In this document: positions 41,686 through 49,747 of the stretch, one piece after another | Position numbering within the stretch: the first letter of the stretch is position 1 | Layout: each line of letters begins with the position of its first letter | Assembly: GCA_944325325.1 (NCBI GenBank) | Contig: CALUZP010000110.1 | Coordinates: forward strand, 1-50,377 | DNA from: an uncultured Desulfovibrionaceae bacterium | GTDB taxonomy: Bacteria; Desulfobacterota; Desulfovibrionia; Desulfovibrionales; Desulfovibrionaceae | Direction of reading: 5' to 3' | DNA: 50,377 bases | Notes under the pieces: generated by a model | Databases searched by the model: none | What the model saw: only the letters and a program-made list of their open reading frames with translations | Told to the model about the DNA's origin: nothing | Made by a program: the position numbers and the translations under genes

Positions 41686-42852
41686 TCAATGGCAGAAAAC
41701 AGGCGGCTCAAGCAGGCGGGACAGGATGTCGTTGGAAACAAGCATGCCTTGCCGGGTCAGGCGCAGGACGCGCCCTTCAAGGCTGGCAAGCCCCGCACGG
41801 GCCAGATCCTGCACGAAACGGCCCTGACCGGCAAGCAGATCCTGCCCGGTGGCCGCGGCCAGATCATCCAGGTTCAGGCCGGCGCAGGTGCGCAGGCGCA
41901 GCATGATGCGTTCTTCGGCCAGTACGGCTGCATCAAGTTCCTCCACCTCAGGCTCAGTATGTGCAGCCACGCCGGCGGCCCAGCGATCCAGATCCGCCGG
42001 GTTGCTCAGCCGGCGATGTCCCAGTGTCGAAACGGCGGCCGGTCCGATCCCCAGGTAATCCTTGCCGGTCCAGTAGCCCCAGTTATGGCGGCAGACCGCC
42101 CCCGGACGCGCAAAATTGGAAATTTCATATTGCATGAGGCCATGGCGCTCCAGCAGGGCGCTGCCGGAAAGATACATGTCAGACAGCGTGGCTTCGCCGG
42201 GCAGCGTCAGGCGTCCTGCTTCCACGTCCATGGCCAGAGGCGTCCCGGGTTCCAGGGTCAGGCCATAGGCCGAAACATGATCCGGTTCAAGCGCCAGTAC
42301 GGCTTCAAGCTGATGCAGCCACGTCCTGGCCGTCTGTCCTGGCAGGCCCCAGATGAGATCCACGCCCACATGGCCGAATCCGGCAGAGCGGGCCAGGTGC
42401 ACGGCTGTGCGCACGTCTTCGGGTTGATGAACGCGGCCAAGCAGCGCAAGATCGTTTCTGTCCATGGACTGCGCGCCCATGGACAGCCGGTTGAATCCCG
42501 CGCGGGCCAGAACGCCAAGTCTGCCGGGAGTGATCAGTGATTCCGGATTGCCTTCAAGGGTGATTTCTGCGTCCGCTGCAAAGGGCAGCGCCGCACGCAG
42601 CATGTCCAGCAGTTCGATCAATGCTTCGGCCGGCAGCAGGCTGGGAGTGCCTCCGCCGAAGAAGACGGAGGTTATGACCGGGGGAGTGCCCTGCAGTTCT
42701 GCCAGGCGGGCGCATTTCCAGGCCCATTCCTCACGGATGGCCGTAAGATAGCGCGTCATGCGCTCTGAACTGTCGGGACGCAGAGGCTCTGAATAGAAGG
42801 CGCAGTAACGGCATTTGCTGCGGCAGAACGGGACGTGCACATAAATTTGCAT
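41686..42852 (-). CDS. hemW: Radical SAM heme chaperone HemW
   Basis: The 388-residue protein is related to oxygen-independent coproporphyrinogen oxidase. The [4Fe-4S] ligands are C10, C14 and C17 (VPFCRSKCRYCAF). VFFGGGTPSLLP, GFNRLSMGAQSMD and GVDLIWGLPGQT follow the HemN/HemW family. The short N-terminus that begins at MQIYVHVPFC is characteristic of HemW, which inserts heme into respiratory enzymes, rather than HemN. The ATG at 42852 was chosen because the extension upstream would lack homology. It lies between livF and pepP on the same strand. Confidence 0.9.
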   Translation of the reverse strand: MQIYVHVPFCRSKCRYCAFYSEPLRPDSSERMTRYLTAIREEWAWKCARLAELQGTPPVITSVFFGGGTPSLLPAEALIELLDMLRAALPFAADAEITLEGNPESLITPGRLGVLARAGFNRLSMGAQSMDRNDLALLGRVHQPEDVRTAVHLARSAGFGHVGVDLIWGLPGQTARTWLHQLEAVLALEPDHVSAYGLTLEPGTPLAMDVEAGRLTLPGEATLSDMYLSGSALLERHGLMQYEISNFARPGAVCRHNWGYWTGKDYLGIGPAAVSTLGHRRLSNPADLDRWAAGVAAHTEPEVEELDAAVLAEERIMLRLRTCAGLNLDDLAAATGQDLLAGQGRFVQDLARAGLASLEGRVLRLTRQGMLVSNDILSRLLEPPVFCH

Positions 42853-42934
42853 GGGGCCGGGGAGAAGGCATGGGCTGCACCGGACCGGCATGCTGGCGAC
42901 AGGCCGGCCCGGTGCAGAAGTGGAGGAGGTGAAC

Positions 42935-43639
42935 CTACATGCCCAGATAGGCCCGTCGGACCTGGGGGCTGGACAGAAGCTTGTCGGCAGAGTCTTCCAT
43001 GACGATGCGGCCGTTTTCCATCACATAGCCGCGATGGGCGATGCGCAGCGCCTGGTTGGCGTTCTGTTCGACAAGAAAGACTGTAACGCCGTTCTCGTTG
43101 ACCTTGCGGATGATTTCAAAAATCTGGCTGATGATGATCGGCGCAAGGCCAAGAGACGGTTCGTCAAGCAGCAGGATACGCGGCCGCCCCATGAGCGCGC
43201 GCGAAATGGCCAGCATCTGCTGCTCCCCCCCTGAAAGGGTACCGCCGGTCTGCCTGCGGCGTTCAGCCAGGATGGGGAACAGCGAGAACACATATTCCAT
43301 ATCCTGCCGGATGCCTGCCTCGTCGGTGCGCAGGAAGGCCCCCAGATCGAGGTTTTCCTGTACGGTCATGTCGGGGAAAATGAGACGCCCTTCGGGCACC
43401 TGGCTGATCCCTCTGCGGACAATGGCGTTGGGCGGCAGGGTATGGATCGGCTCGCCGTCAAGCAGTACTTCGCCATGCCGGGGGTGCAGGATGCCGCAGA
43501 TGGTCATCAGCGTGGTGCTCTTGCCTGCACCGTTGGCCCCGATGAGCGTGACGATCTCCCCGTCGCCGATGCTCAGGCTGACGTTGCGCAAGGCCTGGAT
43601 GGTGCCATAGTAGGTATCGACGTCGCGCAGCTCAAGCAT
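42935..43639 (-). CDS. livF: Branched-chain amino acid ABC transporter ATPase LivF
   Basis: The 234-residue ATPase has Walker A GANGAGKST, signature LSGGEQQMLAISRAL, Walker B ILLLDEPSLGLAP and the switch VEQNANQAL that typifies LivF. LivF couples ATP hydrolysis to branched-chain amino acid import with LivG. The start overlaps the livG stop by 8 nt. It is the last gene of livKHMGF. Length and motif wording match other family members. Confidence 0.95.
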   Translation of the reverse strand: MLELRDVDTYYGTIQALRNVSLSIGDGEIVTLIGANGAGKSTTLMTICGILHPRHGEVLLDGEPIHTLPPNAIVRRGISQVPEGRLIFPDMTVQENLDLGAFLRTDEAGIRQDMEYVFSLFPILAERRRQTGGTLSGGEQQMLAISRALMGRPRILLLDEPSLGLAPIIISQIFEIIRKVNENGVTVFLVEQNANQALRIAHRGYVMENGRIVMEDSADKLLSSPQVRRAYLGM

Positions 43640-44417
43640 CGCTTTCCTCCCCGAGATAGGCCTTGATCACCTTGGGATTGTGCCGGATCTGCTCCGGGGT
43701 GCCCTCAGCGATGCATGAGCCGTGCTCCATGACATAAATCCGGTCGGACATGGACATGACCATGTTCATGTCGTGTTCGATCAGCAGCACGCAGAGGTTA
43801 TACTTTTTCCGGATTTCCTTGACCAGGTTTTCCAGCTCGCGGGTTTCAAAGGGGTTCATGCCTGCGGCCGGCTCGTCAAGCAGCAGGACGCTGGGGCCGG
43901 TGGCCAGGGCGCGGGCAATTTCCAGCCGGCGCTGTGCCCCGTAGGGCAGGTTCTTGGCTGTCGAGGCATAGGCGTTGTGCAGATTGACGCTGCGCAGCAG
44001 TTCATAGGCCCGATCCACGGTGTCCTGTTCTTCCCTGCGGGTAGCGGCACTGCGCAGCAGCGCGCCGAGCACGCCGGCCTTTGTCCGGCAGTGCCGGCCC
44101 AGCATGACGTTTTCAAGAACGGTCATTCCCGGGAACAGCCGGATGTTCTGGAAGGTTCTGGCCATGCCCAGCGCTGTGATCTGATGAGGCTTTTTCCCGT
44201 TGAGCCGGGTAGTTTTTTCGCCGTTGTGCAGCAGCACGTCGCCGGCTGAGGGGGTGTAGATGCCGGTTACGCAGTTGAAAAAAGTGGTCTTGCCTGCGCC
44301 GTTGGGGCCGACGAGCGCCACGATTTCGTGCTCGCCCACGGTCAGAGAGATCTCGCTGACAGCCTTCAGACCGCCAAAAAAGCGTGAGAGCCCGCGGACT
44401 TCAAGAACGGGTTTCAT
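43632..44417 (-). CDS. livG: Branched-chain amino acid ABC transporter ATPase LivG
   Basis: The 261-residue protein has FFGGLKAVSEISL, Walker A GPNGAGKTT, the family-typical ARTFQNIRLFPGMTVLENVMLG, Walker B VLLLDEPAAGMNP and the switch region LLIEHDMNMVM. This wording separates LivG from LivF. The ATG at 44417 overlaps the livM stop as ATGA. An upstream in-frame reading to 44753 runs antisense-free but inside livM in another frame and is rejected. Confidence 0.95.
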   Translation of the reverse strand: MKPVLEVRGLSRFFGGLKAVSEISLTVGEHEIVALVGPNGAGKTTFFNCVTGIYTPSAGDVLLHNGEKTTRLNGKKPHQITALGMARTFQNIRLFPGMTVLENVMLGRHCRTKAGVLGALLRSAATRREEQDTVDRAYELLRSVNLHNAYASTAKNLPYGAQRRLEIARALATGPSVLLLDEPAAGMNPFETRELENLVKEIRKKYNLCVLLIEHDMNMVMSMSDRIYVMEHGSCIAEGTPEQIRHNPKVIKAYLGEESDA

Positions 44418-45649
44418 GCGGACAGCTCCTTGTTTTCGGTCGCGCTCTGCCGCTCTGAAGGGATGCGGTAGCGGCGGCGTTCGCTGGAGACAATGCCCTG
44501 CGGGCGGAAAATCATCATCAGCACCATGATGGCGCCGAACAGCAGCATCCGGTATTCCGAGAAGGCGCGCAGATATTCCGGAGCGAGGATAAGCACCATG
44601 GCGGCAATGACCACACCCGTAATCGATCCCATGCCGCCCAGCACGACCATGGAAAGGATCATGGCCGACTCCATAAAAGTGAAGCTTGCGGGATTGATAT
44701 AGGTGGTTTTGGCCGCGAAGATGACCCCGGCAAACCCTGCCCAGCACGAGCACAGCACAAACGCCGAGAGCTTGACGCGCGTGGTGTTGACGCCCATGGC
44801 CTCACAGGCGATTTCGTCCTCGCGCAGGGCCTGCAGGGCAAGCCCCACCCGTGAGTTCTTCAGCCTTGAGATGACGACAATGGTCAGCAGCACGGCCCCC
44901 AGGACCAGGTAGTAGATATAGGTAGTCACCTGATCGAGGGACATTTCCATGCCGAAGAACCCGGGCCTGGGGATATTGGAAATGCCCGCCGGCCCACCTG
45001 TGAGATCGGCCTGGCTCAGGAGCAGCAGCCGCACGATTTCACCAAAGCCGAGCGTCACGATGGCCAGATAGTCGCCGCGCAGCCCCAGGACCGGCAGACC
45101 GAGCAGAAAGCCTGCGATGACGGCGGCCAACCCCCCAAGGGGCAGGCATACCCAGAATGTCAGGCCGAAATATTCGTACAGCATGCCGTAGGTATAGGCC
45201 CCGACAGCATAGAAGGCTGCATAGCCCAGCACCAGCTGCCCGGCCAGCCCCACGACAATGTTCAGCCCCAGCGCCAGCATGACGTACAGCAGCGCGGAAA
45301 TCATGATGTTGGTCTGATAGATGGAGCTGACCATGGGCATGAGGAGCATGCCCATCAGGATGACGGCCGGCAGCCCGCGGCGGAAAAGCGGCCTGGAGGG
45401 CAGACTGTAGGCCGTGTTGACGACCTTGTCCGGCAGCTTGATGAGGGGCAGCCCCAGCGCGCGGCGTTCGAAGCACCAGTGCCAGAGCATGGCAAGCACA
45501 AAAATGCCTGCCCCCAGCATGGCGATACGATCAAAACGCCAGTGAATGACGTTTTCCACCCTGTTGAGCTGAATGCCCATGAGCGGGAACGTCAGGACCA
45601 TGAACCAGACGGACGCCAGAGCGGCTTTGAGCAAACGCTGTTTGAACAT
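44414..45649 (-). CDS. livM: Branched-chain amino acid ABC transporter permease LivM
   Basis: This permease of 411 residues has about ten hydrophobic helices. An N-terminal extension of about 100 residues precedes the conserved core, as in E. coli LivM. The family motifs are LNIVVGLAGQLVLGYAAFYAVGAYTYG, the EAA-like LQALREDEIACEAMGVNTTRVKLSAFVLC, and VVLGGMGSITGVVIAA. It pairs with LivH to form the translocation path. It overlaps livG by 4 nt and follows livH after a gap of 44 nt. Confidence 0.94.
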   Translation of the reverse strand: MFKQRLLKAALASVWFMVLTFPLMGIQLNRVENVIHWRFDRIAMLGAGIFVLAMLWHWCFERRALGLPLIKLPDKVVNTAYSLPSRPLFRRGLPAVILMGMLLMPMVSSIYQTNIMISALLYVMLALGLNIVVGLAGQLVLGYAAFYAVGAYTYGMLYEYFGLTFWVCLPLGGLAAVIAGFLLGLPVLGLRGDYLAIVTLGFGEIVRLLLLSQADLTGGPAGISNIPRPGFFGMEMSLDQVTTYIYYLVLGAVLLTIVVISRLKNSRVGLALQALREDEIACEAMGVNTTRVKLSAFVLCSCWAGFAGVIFAAKTTYINPASFTFMESAMILSMVVLGGMGSITGVVIAAMVLILAPEYLRAFSEYRMLLFGAIMVLMMIFRPQGIVSSERRRYRIPSERQSATENKELSA

Positions 45650-45693
45650 GATACACTCTTTCCGGCTTCGTAAGCAGTGAACGGGAAATGGGG

Positions 45694-46608
45694 CTACACC
45701 TTCTGCACCTTGGCCTTGCCGAGAATGCCATCCGGACGGAAGATCAGGATCAGCACAAGCATGCCAAAGGCCAGCACGTCTTCATAGTCGCCGGAGAAGT
45801 AGCCGGTTGTGAAGCTTTCGCAAAGTCCCAGCACAATACCGCCCACCATGGCGCCCGGCACAGAGCCGATGCCGCCAAGGACGGCCGCGGTGAACGCCTT
45901 GAGGCCGGCCAGAAAGCCGATTGCAAAATTGACCTGCCCCATGTGCGAGGCAATGAGCACGCCGCCAATGGCCGCAAGCCCCGAGCCGATGATGAAGGTC
46001 AGCGAGATGACTTTGTTGGCGTCGATGCCGAGCAGCAGGGCCATGGTCCTGTTCTGGGCTGTGGCCCGCATGGCCTTGCCCATGCGCGAGTAGCGGATGA
46101 ACAGGGTCAATGAAACCATGGTGAGAGTGCTCGTGACCAGAATGATGAAGTCGCTCGGTCCCATGATGTACCCGATATGTTCAAGAAAGGGCAGATCGGG
46201 CAGCAGCTGGGGGAAGGGCACGAAGTCGGAGGTCTGGGCCAGAATGACGTAGTTCTGCAGAAAAATCGACATGCCGATGGCTGAAATCAGCGGGGAAAGC
46301 CGGGACGCGCCGCGCAGAGGCTTATAGGCCACCTTTTCTACGGTGAAACCGTAGGCTGCGGCCCAGATGACCGCCGCCAGCGAGGCGATGACCAGGATGG
46401 CCACGGCCGGGAAGCCGTATATGCCAAGAACACCTGCGACGATGAGCGCCGTAAAGGCCCCGATCATATAGATTTCGCCATGGGCAAAGTTGATAAGCTC
46501 AATGATCCCGTAGACCAACGTATAGCCCAGGGCAATGAGGGCATAGATGCTGCCTCTGGTCAGGCCGCCGAAAAACAGTTCGAGAAAATAGAGCAGCTCG
46601 TCGATCAT
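45694..46608 (-). CDS. livH: Branched-chain amino acid ABC transporter permease LivH
   Basis: The 304-residue permease starts FFGGLTRGSIYALIALGYTLVYGIIELINFAHGEIYMIGA, the LivH signature. It also has YSRMGKAMRATAQNRTMALLLGIDANKVI (EAA loop region) and AAVLGGIGSVPGAMVGGIVLGL. About eight hydrophobic segments are present. GGAAG lies upstream of the ATG. It is the second gene of the operon, separated from livK by 148 nt and a terminator-like hairpin. Confidence 0.95.
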   Translation of the reverse strand: MIDELLYFLELFFGGLTRGSIYALIALGYTLVYGIIELINFAHGEIYMIGAFTALIVAGVLGIYGFPAVAILVIASLAAVIWAAAYGFTVEKVAYKPLRGASRLSPLISAIGMSIFLQNYVILAQTSDFVPFPQLLPDLPFLEHIGYIMGPSDFIILVTSTLTMVSLTLFIRYSRMGKAMRATAQNRTMALLLGIDANKVISLTFIIGSGLAAIGGVLIASHMGQVNFAIGFLAGLKAFTAAVLGGIGSVPGAMVGGIVLGLCESFTTGYFSGDYEDVLAFGMLVLILIFRPDGILGKAKVQKV

Positions 46609-46689
46609 GGTAGTGCTTCCGCGCCATCGGCCTCAGAGTAGCTAGGGCGTGGCAGATCTGTGTCCGCACAAGGCTGCGGACGGCGTTTC

Positions 46690-46718
46690 CTGAAGAAAAG
46701 GGGGCGCAAGGCCCCCTT
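46690..46718 (-). terminator. Terminator-like hairpin between livK and livH
   Basis: AAGGGGGC (46698-46705) pairs perfectly with GCCCCCTT (46711-46718) and, read on the minus strand, is followed by TTTTCTTC. It probably causes partial termination so that the binding protein is made in excess over the membrane components. Confidence 0.7.
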
Positions 46719-46756
46719 GAGCAGGCCTGCCGCAGCAGGCCTGTCATGAGGAACGG

Positions 46757-47887
46757 TTAGTCGAGCATGATGCGGTCTTCAAGTTCCACAAATTCCCCGT
46801 TCTTCACCTGATACATGGCCAGGCCCACGCCCACGGCCTCACCGCGTTCGTTGAAGCGGATGCGGCCCACGGGGGTATCGATGTACTCCTTATGCAGGGC
46901 ATCCATGATCTTCTGGGTGTCAGTGCTGGTGCCGGCCTTTTCCATGGCGTTGATCAGCGCCTGCGTGGCCGCAAAGGCGTTGTAGTAGAACGCGCCGGGC
47001 TCGGCGTTGTACTTGTCCAGATGGAGCTGGCGGGCATGCTTGTAGGCCGGCAGATCGCTCGTGTCCTGAGGCTGGGAGGTATAGATGCCTTCTGCGTCCT
47101 TGCCGGCCATCTTGATGAGGGCGGGGTCCTTCAGGCCGTCAGGGCCGACCATGGGAATGGTCACGCGTTCGCGGCGCATCTGCTGGATGAGCTTGGAGGC
47201 TGTCGGATGATAGCCGCCGAACACCAGTACGTCAGCCTTGGCGCGGCGCAGCTTGCGCACGACAGTCGAAAAGTCCACGGCATCAGGGTTGACCGCTTCA
47301 AAGAGCACGATGTTGGCCTTGTCGCCCAGGTTGTCGCGCACAGCTTCCACATAGCCGCGGCCATAGTCGCCGTTGTCGTGGATCATGGCAATGCTTTTGG
47401 CCTGCAGGCGGTTGGCAATGAAGCCGGCAGCCAGGCGGGCCTGATCGAAGTCATGCGCAATCGTGCGGAAAAAGTAGGGGTATTCGCCGCTCTGGGTCAG
47501 CTGAGGCGTGGTGGCCGAGGGCGACATGGAGATGATTTTGGCGTTGGTGTAGAGCGGCAGCGAAGCTACCGTCGCGCCGGAGCAGATGTGCCCCATGACA
47601 ACGCTCACATGATCAGAAATCAGGCGGGTTGCCGCGTTGGTGGCCAGTTCAGGCTTGCACTGGTCGTCTTGGGCAATGATTTCAAGCTTCTTGCCCAGAA
47701 TGCCGCCACGGGCGTTGTAGTCATCCACGACGAGCTGGGCGGCGCGGAGGCTGGGCACGCCATACGAAGCCAGGTCGCCGGAGTGGGCGCCGGGAACCCC
47801 GATCTTGATGGTGTCTTCACTCATGGCAGGCGTGGCAGAGAGGAGCAACGCGGCACACAGCGCGAGCAGGCGAAGCGGTTTGATCAT
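46757..47887 (-). CDS. livK: Branched-chain amino acid ABC transporter binding protein LivK/LivJ
   Basis: The 376-residue periplasmic binding protein has a signal peptide (IKPLRLLALCAALLLSATPAMS) and the type I fold: TIKIGVPGAHSGDLASYGVPSLRAAQLVVDDYNARGGILGKKLEIIAQDDQCKP is the family N-terminus. ALINAMEKAGTSTDTQKIMDAL near the C-terminus is also typical. The ATG at 47887 has GGAGG upstream; an in-frame extension to 48001 has no support. It is the first gene of the liv operon. Confidence 0.95.
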   Translation of the reverse strand: MIKPLRLLALCAALLLSATPAMSEDTIKIGVPGAHSGDLASYGVPSLRAAQLVVDDYNARGGILGKKLEIIAQDDQCKPELATNAATRLISDHVSVVMGHICSGATVASLPLYTNAKIISMSPSATTPQLTQSGEYPYFFRTIAHDFDQARLAAGFIANRLQAKSIAMIHDNGDYGRGYVEAVRDNLGDKANIVLFEAVNPDAVDFSTVVRKLRRAKADVLVFGGYHPTASKLIQQMRRERVTIPMVGPDGLKDPALIKMAGKDAEGIYTSQPQDTSDLPAYKHARQLHLDKYNAEPGAFYYNAFAATQALINAMEKAGTSTDTQKIMDALHKEYIDTPVGRIRFNERGEAVGVGLAMYQVKNGEFVELEDRIMLD

Positions 47888-47932
47888 GAGAGCTACCTCC
47901 AAAAAGGGTGTATGAAGAACTGCGAAAAAAAG

Positions 47933-47962
47933 ACATTGGCACGGAACAATCTGAAGTGTCAA
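47933..47962 (-). promoter_or_regulatory. Possible promoter of the liv operon
   Basis: A perfect -35 hexamer TTGACA (minus strand, 47962-47957) is followed after 18 bp by a poor -10 (CAATGT, 47938-47933). The weak -10 may imply need for an activator. Confidence 0.3.
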
Positions 47963-48286
47963 TAACGAGTCGGGATCGCTTGATAATGAAGTTTTTTTCA
48001 CAAGAGCGGCCTATGAAAGCGGGTTGCCTGGAACAGACAATACGCTGCAATCTCCACAGGTTTTGTATGAAGATAGGGTGATCTGCCGTCATAGGCCGTT
48101 GCCGGGCTGCGCAGGTCAGACGCTGTTCAGGGACAGCCCGGCCCCAGCAGCCAGACTGTCCGGTTCAAGGCCTCCCAGCTTTCTGGGCATGCAATACAGA
48201 CAATTTTTCAGTCAGGAAACGTTTTGGGGCAGGCCGCGTGCAGTTTCAGTGTCCCGTGCCTCGGTGCCTGCGCCTGGCTGGCCCCA
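47963..48286. other. Gene-free stretch upstream of the liv operon
   Basis: This 320-bp stretch between the liv promoter and the AmmeMemo gene has an AT-richer part (47955-48000) and no recognised ORF, terminator or RNA. Confidence 0.5.
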
Positions 48287-49747
48287 CTAGTGCAGCACCT
48301 GGGCGGTGAACACCATGAACGACGCGCCTTCTTTCCAGTCGTCCGGGGCCAGGCCCGCTTTGCGGGCCAACTGTGTCAGCATGGTGTCCCTGTCCCAGCC
48401 CTGTTCGGTGGCCACCTGGGGCAAAAACACGGCAGCGTGGCCGTGTTTTTGCAGGATAACACCGTGCAGGCCCGGCTGAATGGCTTCCGGTGAGGGAACG
48501 GGCACAGGCGGCGTCAAAACAGACACCTCAACGTCCAGGTCGTCCAGCTCGGCAGGGCTGACAGGATAGAAGCGCGGATCCTCCAGGGCTGCACTGCGGG
48601 CACGGTCGACAACCACGCGGCACAGCGGTCGATCCGGAGCGATTTCGCCAATGCAGCCGCGCAGCTGTCCGTGGCGGTTGAGGGTGACAAACGCGCCCTG
48701 GCAGGCCGACAGTTCGCTCAGGACTGCGGGTGGAAGTTCGATTTCAGGATCGGGTGCGGGCTCGTGCAGGACGGCTGCCTGTACACTTTTACGGGCCAGT
48801 TGCAATAGCGCTCTGCCTGCGGCGGCGGAAAGCGTTTTTTCTGAAGGGGCGGCTTCGGGCCGGGCCGGCTGTTCGAGCATTCTGGCCGGCTGCTGCCAGT
48901 CGGCATGCACGATTGCGGTCAGATAGCTGACACTCTGCTCCCAGTTGCCGGTCAGCCTGCCGGAGGTCGTGTAGCCAAGCCGGGTGCATACCGCCCCGTC
49001 AGGCAGGCATGCCAGGGCAAGCAGCATGGCGGAAGCGCCGCAGACGGTTGCCCGCGTCTGACGCATGATGTCGTCAAACCGCCACGGATCCCCTGAGGCA
49101 AAGGCTTTGAATACAGTGCCGTCCAGCTCCCGGAGGCGGCGTTCGATGTCGCTGCGGAAGGGGACGTAGCCAAAGCCCGCTCCATAGTGGGTAAAGTCTG
49201 TGCTGACGATGACCAGTGTCCGGGGGGTGAGCAGGGCATGCAGGGCCCCGGCCAGTGCGGCAAGCCGTTCGCGGCCTCCTGGTGCATGCAGGCTCAGCTG
49301 TCCGACCAGCAGACCGCCCAGCGGACAGCCGGGCAGAAAGCGGCGGATCAATGGCAGCTGGATGTCCAGGCTGTGTTCCTGTGCGTGAGCGCTGGCAAGG
49401 CACACAGCCCCAGGCAGGCGGCTCAGTGCTTTGTGCAGGGCTGTGTCAAAGGTGACCGGGCCGAGTGGGGTGGCCACTTCGTCAGCCGGTTCCACGCTGA
49501 CCTGTCCTGTGAGCGCCGCGTGATGGCTGGGCGCGAGCAGGATGGCCTGGTCATAGGCCTGCGCGGGCAGCCGCGAATAGGCGGCCGCCGCAAGCTGTCC
49601 CGAATAGGCGTAGCCGGCGTGCGGCACAAGCAGCAGGGCCGGAGGGGGTGAAAAAGGAGGCTCTGAGGATTTCCAGACGTCCAGGAGTCCGCCCAGCGTC
49701 TTTGGATCATCCGGGTACCAATAGCCTGCAATAGCTGGTGTTCTCAT
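48287..49747 (-). CDS. Fused AmmeMemoRadiSam proteins B (Memo) and A (AMMECR1)
   Basis: The 486-residue protein joins two domains of a poorly understood system. Residues 1-281 are a Memo domain related to extradiol dioxygenases: VPHAGYAYSG (H43), LAPSHH (H75/H76), QEHSLDIQLP (H125), STDFTHYG (D184, H187) and TVCGASAML (C236) match the conserved metal-site residues. After a Pro/Ala linker (about 282-303) comes an AMMECR1 domain with the signature LRGCIGEI (362-369). The neighbouring gene, a radical SAM enzyme, ends where this one starts (ATGA overlap), giving the full A+B+radical SAM set. The substrate of the system is unknown. Confidence 0.92.
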   Translation of the reverse strand: MRTPAIAGYWYPDDPKTLGGLLDVWKSSEPPFSPPPALLLVPHAGYAYSGQLAAAAYSRLPAQAYDQAILLAPSHHAALTGQVSVEPADEVATPLGPVTFDTALHKALSRLPGAVCLASAHAQEHSLDIQLPLIRRFLPGCPLGGLLVGQLSLHAPGGRERLAALAGALHALLTPRTLVIVSTDFTHYGAGFGYVPFRSDIERRLRELDGTVFKAFASGDPWRFDDIMRQTRATVCGASAMLLALACLPDGAVCTRLGYTTSGRLTGNWEQSVSYLTAIVHADWQQPARMLEQPARPEAAPSEKTLSAAAGRALLQLARKSVQAAVLHEPAPDPEIELPPAVLSELSACQGAFVTLNRHGQLRGCIGEIAPDRPLCRVVVDRARSAALEDPRFYPVSPAELDDLDVEVSVLTPPVPVPSPEAIQPGLHGVILQKHGHAAVFLPQVATEQGWDRDTMLTQLARKAGLAPDDWKEGASFMVFTAQVLH